Source of the DNA: Archangium violaceum
GTDB lineage: Bacteria; Myxococcota; Myxococcia; Myxococcales; Myxococcaceae
Direction: 5' to 3'
Length of the DNA: 64,000 nucleotides
NCBI RefSeq assembly: GCF_016859125.1
Contig: NZ_CP069338.1
Coordinates: 10,171,501-10,235,500 of the forward strand
This document shows positions 16,835-25,266 of this stretch, piece by piece; the first letter of the stretch is position 1, and each line of letters begins with the position of its first letter. A model generated the notes under the pieces. That model saw nothing but the letters and a program-made list of their open reading frames with translations. It was not told the DNA's origin and searched no databases. A program made the position numbers and the translations under genes.

Positions 16835-17932
16835 ATGAAGTACGGCATCGTGGTGGGACTGTGGATGGTGGCGCTCGGCGCCTGTCAGGTGGCGGCGTTG
16901 CCCCAGGTGGCCGACGTGCGGAAGCCGGTCTCGACCTCCGAGCTCCTCGACCCGGGAGCCCTCACGGTCATGACGCGGGTCCTCTCTCCGGGGAGGAACC
17001 TGGAGCGGATCCTGGAGGCCCCCACCGCGGCGGAGCTGCCGGCACGGGCCGCGGAGGTATTTGGCGCGCTGCGCCAGGAGGACGTCTCCACCCGGGTGCG
17101 GAGGCTGGCGGATGAAATCCAGTACGCCCGGCCACACCTCATCGGGCTGCAGCAGGTGGCCCAGGTGCGGCTGCAGAGCCCGGGGGACGCCATCTTCGGA
17201 GGCACGCGGCCCGCGCTGACGGTGTACCTGGACGTCCTGCCCGTGTTGCTGGGCGAGCTGGAGGCGCGCGGGCTGCACTACCGGGAGGTCGCGCGGGTGC
17301 GCAACGCGGACGAGGAGGTGCCCCTGCTCACCAGCGCCGGGCCCACGTTCGACGATGTGCGGCTGACGGACTTCGACATCATCCTCGCGCGGGCGGACGT
17401 GGAGGTGAGCGGAGTCCGGGGGGGCAACTACCTGGCGCACCGGAAGGTGTCCCGCCCCGGACTGGAGCCGGTGGAGCTGCGCAGGGGCTGGGCCTCGGTG
17501 GCGGCGACGGTGGAGGGCCGGAAGTACCGGTTCGTCAGCACGCACCTGGAGCCGGCACCGGACGACGAGGGGCTGCGCGTGCAGCTGGCGCAGGCCGAGG
17601 AGCTGATTCGTGCCCTGCGGGGCGAGTCACTGCCGGTGGTGCTGGTGGGGGACTTCAACACGCCGGCGAACCTGGGATTGATGGGGGCCCCCACCTACCG
17701 GGAGCTGCTGCTGGCCGGTTACGTGGACGTGTGGACGCGCCGCCCGGGGAGCGCGCTCGGGGCCGGCGCGGACATGCCGCTCGAGCTGCCCTCGCTGGCG
17801 GAGCGCCTCAACCTGGTGCTGGTGCGCAACCCCGTCGCACCGGGGCTCCGAAGGGTCGGCCCCGTGCAGGCCTATGGAGTGGGCGGCGCGCCGAAGAGCC
17901 AGGCCGGAGTGGTGGCGCGCCTGAGGATGTGA
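16835..17932 (+). CDS. catalytically degenerate endonuclease/exonuclease/phosphatase-fold lipoprotein
   Basis: The start at 16835 gives a lipoprotein signal (MKYGIVVGLWMVALGACQ, Cys at 17) and a 365-residue product with the full EEP (DNase I/ExoIII-like) fold. The fold landmarks are easy to follow, but the catalytic residues are changed. TRN at the first strand is TRV; the metal-binding LQE is LQQ (PHLIGLQQVAQ); RIDYVLV is RLNLVLV; the terminal SDHAGVV is SQAGVV. Only the THLE and GDFN strands are kept (VSTHLEP, VLVGDFNTP). With Asn, Glu, Asp and the Asp-His pair all lost, hydrolysis is unlikely. The gene is otherwise intact. A binding or structural role at the cell surface is inferred. It ends 1 base before the convergent tyrosinase stop. 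Confidence 0.85.
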   Translation: MKYGIVVGLWMVALGACQVAALPQVADVRKPVSTSELLDPGALTVMTRVLSPGRNLERILEAPTAAELPARAAEVFGALRQEDVSTRVRRLADEIQYARPHLIGLQQVAQVRLQSPGDAIFGGTRPALTVYLDVLPVLLGELEARGLHYREVARVRNADEEVPLLTSAGPTFDDVRLTDFDIILARADVEVSGVRGGNYLAHRKVSRPGLEPVELRRGWASVAATVEGRKYRFVSTHLEPAPDDEGLRVQLAQAEELIRALRGESLPVVLVGDFNTPANLGLMGAPTYRELLLAGYVDVWTRRPGSALGAGADMPLELPSLAERLNLVLVRNPVAPGLRRVGPVQAYGVGGAPKSQAGVVARLRM

Positions 17933-17933
17933 C

Positions 17934-18863
17934 TCAGCCCTGCAGGTCCGCGAGCGAGTCGTAGTCGTAGTGGTTGGCGGCGCCGAAGGGAGCACCGAGG
18001 GCGAGTGGATCGAGCACCCGGCGCGGGGTGACGGGCGTGGGCTCGCGGAACACCGAGTAGAGGGTGTCGTCGATCCGGTGGAAGGCCAGGTTGTTGGATG
18101 CACTCTGGGCGGGGACGTAGGGGGCGTTCGGGTAGCGGAGCTGCCAGGCGCGCCAGATGCGGTCCACGTTGCAGTGGTGCAGATAGAACATGGGATCGTT
18201 GGGCGAGGTGCTGTCGACCATGTCGCCGCCAATCCAGACATGCACGACATTGTGGATCCGCGCCGGCCCCTCCCATCCCTCCAGGTAGTTGCGGAAGCCC
18301 GAGGAGAAGCTGTTGTACGGAGGGGCGTCATACAGGACCTGATCGCGCAGGACCGTGCGGATCGCGTCGCGCGCTGGCAGCGGACCGCCCAGCGTTCCAA
18401 GGGAGCGCTCGAGAGGCCGCGGCCGCGCCAATCGCGTGAGTCCGCGCTCCGAGGGGACGATGCGGACCTGCCAGACGTCGGGCATCATGAAGCGTCCCAT
18501 GGCGTCCTGGCTCCAGATGGGGGACAGCCTGGGAGCGGAGAGCGCCGCATCCGCGGACCAGTCCCAGTAGGGCAGCCGGAAGTCGGGGGCGCCCAGCGCG
18601 GTGATCATGTACCCCTCGAACCGCAGCAGGAAGTACCGGTGCCACGGCAGGAAGGAGGGACCCGAGTGGGCCGAGTTGCGATCGCGCTGCGTGGGTGGCG
18701 TGAAGAGCATCATCGACTGGTGGTGCCACGCCACGAAGAAGTCATAGATGGAGAGCCCCTGCTGCCCCGGCCAGGGGAAGCGGGCCGGATCCTTGAGCGC
18801 CAGCACGCCGTCGATGAACTGCTGCCCGACGCCCTCGTCCGAGAGGATGTTCCGGCGAATCAT
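17934..18863 (-). CDS. tyrosinase family copper oxidase
   Basis: The 309-residue type-3 copper protein has a CuA site formed by His in FFVAWHHQSM and the two His in AHSGPSFLPWHRYFLLRFE. The CuB site is formed by RIHNVVHVWIGG and the NDPMFYLHHCNVDRIW motif. All six copper-ligand positions are filled. The family hydroxylates monophenols and oxidises o-diphenols to quinones (melanin-type chemistry). There is no signal peptide or twin-arginine motif at MIRRNILSDEG, so export, if any, would need a partner. The upstream gene overlaps it by 4 bases (ATGA) and encodes a His-rich small protein, reminiscent of the melC1-melC2 chaperone-tyrosinase arrangement of Streptomyces. Confidence 0.9.
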   Translation of the reverse strand: MIRRNILSDEGVGQQFIDGVLALKDPARFPWPGQQGLSIYDFFVAWHHQSMMLFTPPTQRDRNSAHSGPSFLPWHRYFLLRFEGYMITALGAPDFRLPYWDWSADAALSAPRLSPIWSQDAMGRFMMPDVWQVRIVPSERGLTRLARPRPLERSLGTLGGPLPARDAIRTVLRDQVLYDAPPYNSFSSGFRNYLEGWEGPARIHNVVHVWIGGDMVDSTSPNDPMFYLHHCNVDRIWRAWQLRYPNAPYVPAQSASNNLAFHRIDDTLYSVFREPTPVTPRRVLDPLALGAPFGAANHYDYDSLADLQG

Positions 18864-19294
18864 CGCGCACCTCCGTGCGTGTGCTCATGCTCAGGCGCCC
18901 CCTCGAACAGGTGGGGCATGCGCGTGAGGAGGTGGCGCACGAGCTCCAGGGCCGACGCGAAGGTCAGGTAGGGGCACAGGTGGGACCAGAGCTGTCCCTC
19001 CTCATCCACCATCATGTGGAGGGTGATGGGGCGCCCATCGACGCGCACCTCGTACGTGGTGGTGATGGAGATGCTGCGCCCCTGGTGCTCGAGCGTGCGC
19101 ACGCTGCGCGCGAGCCTCTCGTGCGAGTGCTCGACGTAGGCGGGATACTGCTGACGTATCCACTCCGGATGCTCGAGGCCCGGGGTGAACGGATCGAACT
19201 CGAGCGGGGGGATGCGGTACGCCCCGGCTCCCGTCGTGGAACCCCGGCGTGCTGGCTTCCCCTGCCCTGCCTGTCGCTTCTTCCTGGCCGCCAT
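18860..19294 (-). CDS. small His-tailed protein coupled to tyrosinase, candidate copper-delivery partner
   Basis: The 144-residue protein has no family I recognise. The start chosen is the ATG at 19294, with GGGAGA 9 bases upstream; a TTG at 19309 would add five residues. The N-terminus is very basic (ARKKRQAGQGKPARRGS). The centre looks like an alpha/beta domain (SISITTTYEVRVDGRPITLH, SHLCPYLTF). The C-terminus ends in a metal-binding looking HEHTHGG with further His and one Cys earlier (HSHERL, SHLCP). Its stop overlaps the tyrosinase start by ATGA, so the two are made together. By analogy with the tyrosinase helper MelC1, a copper chaperone or assembly role is inferred; there is no sequence similarity to MelC1 that I can see. 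Confidence 0.72.
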   Translation of the reverse strand: MAARKKRQAGQGKPARRGSTTGAGAYRIPPLEFDPFTPGLEHPEWIRQQYPAYVEHSHERLARSVRTLEHQGRSISITTTYEVRVDGRPITLHMMVDEEGQLWSHLCPYLTFASALELVRHLLTRMPHLFEGAPEHEHTHGGAR

Positions 19295-19405
19295 CGGTGT
19301 CTCTCCCAACGGAACGTCATCCCTCCCCCTCTGCGCCCGTGGGACAGAGGGGGCTCGCGCGTTTTGTGACGCCGTATGGGTGGTCCCTGATTACAGTCAC
19401 GCCCC

Positions 19406-20179
19406 GTGAGCGCACCGTCCGGAGTCCTGGTCGCCGAGCAACCGCACTACCTGCCGTGGCTGGACTTCTACGAGCAGGTGGCGAGGGCGGACACGCTGTT
19501 GGTGCTGGACAACGTGCAGTGGCTGAGACGGGGCTGGCAGCGAAGGGCACGCGTGGCATTGCCTCCGGGCACTCCCCTGCCCCCTCCGTCCGAGCCCGCC
19601 TTCCAGTGGCTGACGATTCCACTGGAAGGAGCGCACCGGGACACGCGGATCTCCGAGCTGGCGGTGGACACGAGCCAACCGTGGACGCGCAAGCACCTGA
19701 CCACGCTGACGACGTTGTACGGGAGGAGGCCGTACTTCCGCAGCCAGGTGTTACCGAGACTGGAGGGCTTCTACGAGGAAGCAGCGAAGGAGCGGGGGCC
19801 TGGCTCCCTGCTGCGCACGCTGCTCTCGAGCATGGCGCTCTTCCACGAGCCGCTGGGACTGAAGCCGCGGGTGGTGCTGGCGTCGACGCTGGACCGCTCT
19901 CACCCGGACAAGACGGGGCGGCTGGCGTCGTACTGCACGCAGCTGGGAATGGACACGTACTACTCGGCGGTGGGCTCGCTGTACCTCCGGCCGGGCCCCT
20001 TCCGGGACGCGGGGGTGCGGCTGCTGTGGCAGAAGTTCCGCTACCCCTCCTACGACCAGGGCCGCAAGGGGGAGCGCTTCGTGGTGGGCCTGTCCATCGT
20101 GGATGTCCTGTCGAACGTCCCGGTGGAAGAGGTGCGCGGGTGGCTCGAGCCCAACCCGTGGGGGCCCTTCGCGAAGTAG
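19406..20179 (+). CDS. WbqC-like protein
   Basis: The 257-residue protein begins VLVAEQPHYLPWLDFYEQVA, then DTLLVLDNVQWLRRGWQRRARV. This matches the conserved QPxYLPWxxFF...LDxVQ....WxxR start of the WbqC family. The later parts (KPRVVLASTLDRSHPDKTGRL, YYSAVGSLYL, and a final WLEPNPWG) also fit. WbqC proteins sit in polysaccharide and glycolipid gene clusters of many bacteria; the reaction is unproven, and a transferase role on sugars is usually proposed. The start is a GTG at 19406. It diverges from the tyrosinase helper across 111 bases. No other glycan genes are adjacent. Confidence 0.82.
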   Translation: MSAPSGVLVAEQPHYLPWLDFYEQVARADTLLVLDNVQWLRRGWQRRARVALPPGTPLPPPSEPAFQWLTIPLEGAHRDTRISELAVDTSQPWTRKHLTTLTTLYGRRPYFRSQVLPRLEGFYEEAAKERGPGSLLRTLLSSMALFHEPLGLKPRVVLASTLDRSHPDKTGRLASYCTQLGMDTYYSAVGSLYLRPGPFRDAGVRLLWQKFRYPSYDQGRKGERFVVGLSIVDVLSNVPVEEVRGWLEPNPWGPFAK

Positions 20180-20324
20180 GCCTCGCGGAAGACGCAGCAC
20201 CGCCCTCGGAAATCCGAGGCCCCCGCCCGGGGCTCGACACCCCAAGTCCTTGAAGTCCCTCACTGCCGGCGCGTGCATGGGCCTTGCTTCCTGGCCGCGC
20301 GCACACGCAGTCGAGGAACAAGAC

Positions 20325-21614
20325 ATGACTTCACTTCATCGTTGGTTGGCCCCCTCACTCGCCGCAGTGTTGGGACTCACGGGCTGCTCCTCCCCCAATT
20401 CGCCGGGCTACGAGGAACTTGAGCCGCCGGGAGAGCTCGTCGCCTCGGACAAGGAGCGGGAGACGACACCGAACGTCCCGGATGAGGACTTCGCGGCGCT
20501 CGTCGCCGGGAACACCGACTTCGGTGCCTCTCTGTACCGGGAGATCGCCGAGCCGGGAGAGAACCTCTTCTTCTCGCCGTTCAGCATCACCCAGGCCTTC
20601 GCCATGGTGTACGCGGGCGCCCGCGGAAACACCGAGACGCAGATGGCCCAGGCGCTCCATTTCACCCTCCCCCAGGAACGGCTCCATCCCGCCATGAACG
20701 CACTGGACCTGTCGCTCCAGTCCCACGCCGGAAAGCCGGGAGAGGACAAGGGCACTCCCCCCACGTTCCGCGTGGTGAACGGCGCCTGGGGCCAGAAGGG
20801 GCTCACGTTCGAACCTCCGTTCCTCGACGTGCTCGCCCAGCACTATGGCTCCGGGATGCGCGTGGTGGACTTCTCCGCCGAGCCCGACGCCATCCGCGAC
20901 AGCGTCAATGACTGGGTCCAGCGCCGAACGGAAGGCCGCATCCATGAGCTGTTCCCCCCCGACATGGTGACCCGCGACACGCGCCTGCTGCTCGCCAACG
21001 CCCTCTATTTCAAGGGCGCGTGGCGCGAGCCCTTCTTGCCCGATGCGACCCGGCCCGCCCCCTTCCACCTGCTGGACGGAAGCACGCGGCAGGTCCCGAT
21101 GATGAGCACCACGGGCTCGTTCCCGCACATGACGGGCGATGGCTTCGAGGCCGTCGCGCTCCCCTACGTGGGGCAGGCCTTCCGCATGCTCGTCATCGTT
21201 CCCGGCCAGGACCGGTTCTCGGAGATCGAGTCACGGCTCTCGGCGAGCTTCCTGGACAGCGTCCGGGCGGGGCTCCAGCCCAGCTACACCATCCTCAGGT
21301 TTCCGAAGTTCGAGGTGAGGCAGGAGGTCCACCTCCCCAAGTCCATGAAAGCGCTCGGCATGGAGGACGCCTTCACCAAGAGCGCCAATCTGTCGGGCAT
21401 GACGCAGCAGGAGGCCCTCATGCTCACGGGCGCGATGCATAAGGCCTTCGTGTCCGTGGACGAGCAGGGGACCGAGGCCGCCGCCGCCACCGGGATCTCC
21501 GGCGGTCCGACCTCCGCACCCAAGCCCACCACGGTGAACCGCCCGTTCCTCTTCCTCATCGAGGACGTGGAGACGAAGAGCGTGCTCTTCCTCGGGCGCG
21601 TCGTGAACCCCTGA
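20325..21614 (+). CDS. serpin family protease inhibitor, lipoprotein
   Basis: The 429-residue protein begins with a lipoprotein signal (APSLAAVLGLTGCSSP, Cys near residue 24) and then has the whole serpin fold: NLFFSPFSITQAFAMVYAGA, NALYFKGAW, LVIVPG, and the C-terminal NRPFLFLIEDVETKSVLFLG. The reactive-centre loop has an inhibitory hinge (EQGTEAAAATG, P17-P7 with small residues at P12-P9). Counted on antitrypsin spacing it gives P2 Pro, P1 Thr, P1' Ser (GGPT/SAP). The loop length from P17 to the PF strand equals that of antitrypsin, so true suicide inhibition is likely. Thr at P1 suggests an elastase- or subtilisin-like target. The ATG at 20325 follows GAGGAACAAG. Bacterial serpins as surface lipoproteins are uncommon. 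Confidence 0.92.
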   Translation: MTSLHRWLAPSLAAVLGLTGCSSPNSPGYEELEPPGELVASDKERETTPNVPDEDFAALVAGNTDFGASLYREIAEPGENLFFSPFSITQAFAMVYAGARGNTETQMAQALHFTLPQERLHPAMNALDLSLQSHAGKPGEDKGTPPTFRVVNGAWGQKGLTFEPPFLDVLAQHYGSGMRVVDFSAEPDAIRDSVNDWVQRRTEGRIHELFPPDMVTRDTRLLLANALYFKGAWREPFLPDATRPAPFHLLDGSTRQVPMMSTTGSFPHMTGDGFEAVALPYVGQAFRMLVIVPGQDRFSEIESRLSASFLDSVRAGLQPSYTILRFPKFEVRQEVHLPKSMKALGMEDAFTKSANLSGMTQQEALMLTGAMHKAFVSVDEQGTEAAAATGISGGPTSAPKPTTVNRPFLFLIEDVETKSVLFLGRVVNP

Positions 21615-21662
21615 GATGAACCGGGGCGGGCCCGCCATCAAGACGGGCTCGCCTCACCCCGC

Positions 21663-23519
21663 TCAGCGCGACTCCTTGTCGAACCGGACGAAGTAGCTGC
21701 GCACCGCCGAGTCGATCAGATCCTGCTCCAACTGCGGAGGCATGCCGCGGTAGTGCGCCATGTCGATCACCTGATCGAGCAGATCTCGCGGCTGGCACGC
21801 GGCGAAGCGGCGGCCCATGGGCTTGTAGTGGGTGTCGATGAGGTACTGCACCATGTCCGCGTCGTAGGCCACGCCCCGCTTGCGGCACATGACCTCGAAG
21901 ATCTGATGGAAGAGATCCTCGTCGGGAGGCTGGACCTCGAGCTTGTAGCGGACGCGGCGCAGGAAGGCGTCGTCGACGAGGTCGCTCGGCTCGAGGTTGG
22001 TGGAGAAGGCGGCGAAGACGTCGAAGGGGACCTGGACCTTCTTGCCGGTGTGGAGCGTGAGCATGTCCACGTCGCTCTCGAGCGGGACGATCCACCGGTT
22101 GAGCAGATCCTTCGGGGAGACCTTCTGCCGCCCGAAGTCGTCGATGAGCAGCATCCCGTTGGTGGCCTTCATCTGGAAGGGAGCCTCGTAGTACTTGACC
22201 TCGGGCGAGTACACGAGGTCGAGCATCTCGAGGGTGAGCTCACCGCCCACGACGACGAGCGGCCGGCGGCAGCGGACCCAGCGCCGATCATAGGGCTGCG
22301 TGCCCTCATCATCCTCGATGGGCTTGTGCAGGATGCTGTCGTAGATGCGGACGACGAAGTCGTCGATGAGGATGGCGTGGGGGATGAAGATCTCCCCATC
22401 GAAGCAGTTGACCATGCCCTGGCAGATGGCCGTCTTGCCGTTGCCGGGGGGCCCGTAGAAGAAGATGGCGCGGCCCGAGTTCATGGCCGGGCCGATGCCG
22501 TCGAAGATGTAGTCGCGGATGATGAGGTCGCCGAACTTGTCCTCCATCCGCTGGCGGGTGATGCGGTTGCCGCGGACGGTCTGCTTCTTCACGACCTCGA
22601 TCCACTCCTGGAGCGAAACGGGGGCGGGGCCGTTGTAGCGGTTGCGATCGAGGATCTGCCGCAGCACGTCCGTGGCGAACGTGGTGAGCTGGTAGATCAT
22701 CGTGGACTTGCCCACGCCCGAGCCACCACCGCCGCGGATGTCGATGTACTTCTGGCGGCGCAGCCCCTCGACGACCTCATCGATGATGGCGGAGGGCAGC
22801 TTGAGGCGGTTGGCGATGTCCATGCCCCGCATCTCGCCGGCGAAGAAGATGGCCTTGAGGACGAGCTCCTCCACCATGGTGGCGGTGAGGCCCGTGTCCG
22901 CGAGCGTGCGCGGCTGGGGGGGCCAGAACCCCGTGGAGCCGGCCGCTCCCCCACCCTCGCCCACGGCGGCGCGGCGCATCGTGCCGGTCATGCGGCGCTC
23001 GGCGACCGGGACTCCGGACGTGGGACGGCGCGGCTCGACGGAGACGGGAGGCAGCTCCGACGTGGGCACCGGCGGGGCCGTGCGGCGCTGATCGACGATC
23101 ACGGACGGCAGGTCCAGGGTCGGCACCGGTGGGGCCGTGCGCTTCTCCAGGGGCACCGAGGCCAGGTCCATGCCAGGCACGGGCGAACCCGAGCGACGCA
23201 GCTCCCCGGGAACGGGAGGCAGCTGCTCCGTGGGGAGGTTGGAGATGACGCGGCGGGCCTCGGGGCTCGGAGGGCTCGGGGCGCGACGCTCGAGGAACGG
23301 GCTGGGACCGATGGGACGGCGCTCGGGGGACGCCGGGGGCCGCGCCGGACCCCCGGGAGCCTGCCCGGGAGGCACTCGAGGCCGGGGAGGCGCGGAGAGC
23401 ACGTTCGCCGGGGGGGTGATGGGGATCTCCCGAGGTGTGACGGTGCGACCGCTGTCGGTCTCGAATTCGGGGGACTCGAATGGAGGGGGATTCGCCCCCG
23501 GCCTCCGCTGCTCGGCCAT
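21663..23519 (-). CDS. AAA-type ATPase with long proline-rich N-terminal region
   Basis: The 618-residue protein has about 200 N-terminal residues that are Pro/Arg/Ser rich, with repeated units such as RTAPPVPT followed by LDLPS or SELPP; this part is probably disordered. A winged-helix-like segment follows (about 225-285, TATMVEELVLKAIFFAGEM, then RLKLPSAIIDEVVEGLRRQK). The AAA ATPase core has Walker A GPPGNGKTA (about residue 355) and Walker B GMLLIDDFGRQ, then sensor-like STNLEPSDL and an arginine-rich RRVRYKLE. A second glycine-rich GGGGSGVGKST near residue 270 also looks like a P-loop but lacks a matching Walker B. Function unknown. It diverges from the acyl-CoA dehydrogenase across 75 bases. 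Confidence 0.88.
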   Translation of the reverse strand: MAEQRRPGANPPPFESPEFETDSGRTVTPREIPITPPANVLSAPPRPRVPPGQAPGGPARPPASPERRPIGPSPFLERRAPSPPSPEARRVISNLPTEQLPPVPGELRRSGSPVPGMDLASVPLEKRTAPPVPTLDLPSVIVDQRRTAPPVPTSELPPVSVEPRRPTSGVPVAERRMTGTMRRAAVGEGGGAAGSTGFWPPQPRTLADTGLTATMVEELVLKAIFFAGEMRGMDIANRLKLPSAIIDEVVEGLRRQKYIDIRGGGGSGVGKSTMIYQLTTFATDVLRQILDRNRYNGPAPVSLQEWIEVVKKQTVRGNRITRQRMEDKFGDLIIRDYIFDGIGPAMNSGRAIFFYGPPGNGKTAICQGMVNCFDGEIFIPHAILIDDFVVRIYDSILHKPIEDDEGTQPYDRRWVRCRRPLVVVGGELTLEMLDLVYSPEVKYYEAPFQMKATNGMLLIDDFGRQKVSPKDLLNRWIVPLESDVDMLTLHTGKKVQVPFDVFAAFSTNLEPSDLVDDAFLRRVRYKLEVQPPDEDLFHQIFEVMCRKRGVAYDADMVQYLIDTHYKPMGRRFAACQPRDLLDQVIDMAHYRGMPPQLEQDLIDSAVRSYFVRFDKESR

Positions 23520-23594
23520 GCTCGCTCCGGGTTGGGGCGGCCGAGTCTAGCAGCAAGTGCCGTCCCGAGCCCGCTCGATGCTAGCTTGCCCGGT

Positions 23595-25256
23595 ATGAGC
23601 TTCTTCCAGGATCCCCCGAGGCTTGGAAACCAGTACGACGACGATGCGCTCCTCCGGAGCTATCTCGAACGGGTGCTTCCACGGGACATGCGGACCGGGC
23701 TCGAGGACGAGCTCCGTGAGCTGGGCGAGCTGGGAGGCGGGTACTACTACGAGTATCAGCTCAGGGACCGGCTGAACGAGCCGGTGCTGACCCAGTGGGA
23801 TCCGTGGGGCCACCGGGTGGACCACATCGAGGTGTCGCCTCTGTGGAAGGAGGCGGAGACGCTGACGGCGAAGCGGGGACTGGTGGCGGTGGCGTACGAG
23901 CAGAAGAACGGAGACCGCTCGCGCATCCACCAGTTCGCGCTGAACTACCTGGTGCAACCGTCGCTGGACGTCTACTCGTGCCCGCTGGCGATGACGGACG
24001 GGGCGGCGAGGACGCTGCTCGCATTGGGGAACCCGGAGCTGATCCAACGCACCCTGCCCCACCTGACGTCGAGGGACCCGAAGACGTTCTGGACGTCGGG
24101 GCAGTGGATGACGGAGCGGACGGGCGGCTCGGACGTGGGGCTGACGCAGACGGTGGCGAGGCAGTCGCCCGAGGGGTGGAGGCTGTACGGAACGAAGTGG
24201 TTCACCTCGGCGACGACGGCGCAGATGGCGCTGACGCTGGGGAGGCCGGAGGGGAACGGACCCGGGGGCAAGGGACTGGCGATCTTCTACGTGGAGACGC
24301 GAGGGGCGGACGGGAAGCTGAACGGGATCCAGATCAACCGGCTGAAGGACAAGCTGGGGACGAGGAAGGTACCGACGGCGGAGCTGACGCTGGACGGGAC
24401 GCTGGCGGTGCCGGTGGCGGGGCTGACGGACGGCATCCGGAACATGGCGTCGATGCTGAACGTGACGCGGACGTGGAACGCGATGGGCGCCGCGTGGAGC
24501 ATGAGGCGGGCGCTGGCGCTTTCGAGGGACTACGCGAAGCGGCGGGTGCAGTTCGGAGCGCCACTATCGGAGAAGCCTCTGCACGTGGACACACTGGCGG
24601 GTCTGGAGGCCGAGTTCCACGGAGGCTTCCTGCTGGCGTTCCGGGCGGTGGAGCTGCTGGGGAAGATGGAGGCGAGGACGGCGACGGAGGAGGAGCTGCT
24701 GCTGCAACGGCTGGTGACACCGCTGGCGAAGCTGACGACGGGGCGGCAGGCGGTGCACGTGACGTCGGAGGCGGTGGAGAGCTTCGGGGGAGCGGGCTAC
24801 GTGGAGGACACGGGGCTGCCGAGGGTGCTGGCGGACGCGCAGGTGCTGTCCATCTGGGAGGGGACGACGAACGTGCTCTCGCTGGACACGCTGAGGGCGA
24901 TGGCGAAGGGCGGCGCGCTGGAGGCACTGTACACGGACGCGGAGCGGCGACTGGGGACGGCGAAGGACGCGGGCCTGAGGCCGTGCGTGACGGCGGCGCA
25001 GGACGCGCTGGAGAAGGCGCGGACGTGGGTGATGAAGGCGATGGAGAACCCGGCGGCGGTGGAGGCCGGGGCGAGACGGTTCTCACTGACGCTGGGCCGC
25101 ACCTACGAGCTGGCGCTGTTGGTGGAGCACGCGCAGTGGTGCCTGGACAACGGGCACGGCCCGAGGGCCATGGCGGCGGCGCGGAGGCTCATGCGCAACG
25201 GCGTGGACCAGATCGCCGACATGGACCTGGACGACGCACGGCTGCTGGTGAGCTGA
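23595..25256 (+). CDS. acyl-CoA dehydrogenase, AidB-like
   Basis: The 553-residue flavoprotein has the long AidB-type form: an N-terminal extension (PPRLGNQYDDDALLRSYLER, with RVLP), the FAD/acyl-binding strand SGQWMTERTGGSDVGLTQT, the barrel strand YGTKWFTSATTAQMALTLGR, and the C-terminal ESFGGAGYVEDTGLPRVLAD followed by SIWEGTTNVLSLDTL. AidB-like proteins protect against alkylation or oxidise branched acyl-CoA; which applies here is open. The start at 23595 (ATG, MSFFQDPPRLGNQYDDD) fits the family N-terminus. An antisense-side frame merges with it upstream, but the region before 23595 belongs to the divergent ATPase gene. Codon use within this gene is very G-rich (many CTGACG/GGCGG runs), like its neighbours. 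Confidence 0.92.
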   Translation: MSFFQDPPRLGNQYDDDALLRSYLERVLPRDMRTGLEDELRELGELGGGYYYEYQLRDRLNEPVLTQWDPWGHRVDHIEVSPLWKEAETLTAKRGLVAVAYEQKNGDRSRIHQFALNYLVQPSLDVYSCPLAMTDGAARTLLALGNPELIQRTLPHLTSRDPKTFWTSGQWMTERTGGSDVGLTQTVARQSPEGWRLYGTKWFTSATTAQMALTLGRPEGNGPGGKGLAIFYVETRGADGKLNGIQINRLKDKLGTRKVPTAELTLDGTLAVPVAGLTDGIRNMASMLNVTRTWNAMGAAWSMRRALALSRDYAKRRVQFGAPLSEKPLHVDTLAGLEAEFHGGFLLAFRAVELLGKMEARTATEEELLLQRLVTPLAKLTTGRQAVHVTSEAVESFGGAGYVEDTGLPRVLADAQVLSIWEGTTNVLSLDTLRAMAKGGALEALYTDAERRLGTAKDAGLRPCVTAAQDALEKARTWVMKAMENPAAVEAGARRFSLTLGRTYELALLVEHAQWCLDNGHGPRAMAAARRLMRNGVDQIADMDLDDARLLVS

Positions 25257-25266
25257 TGCTCGCCCC

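Noticed and set aside
21753-23594. Long plus-strand frame that runs into the acyl-CoA dehydrogenase
   Set aside because: It is the antisense of the AAA ATPase gene joined by chance to the dehydrogenase frame; only the part from 23595 has family similarity.
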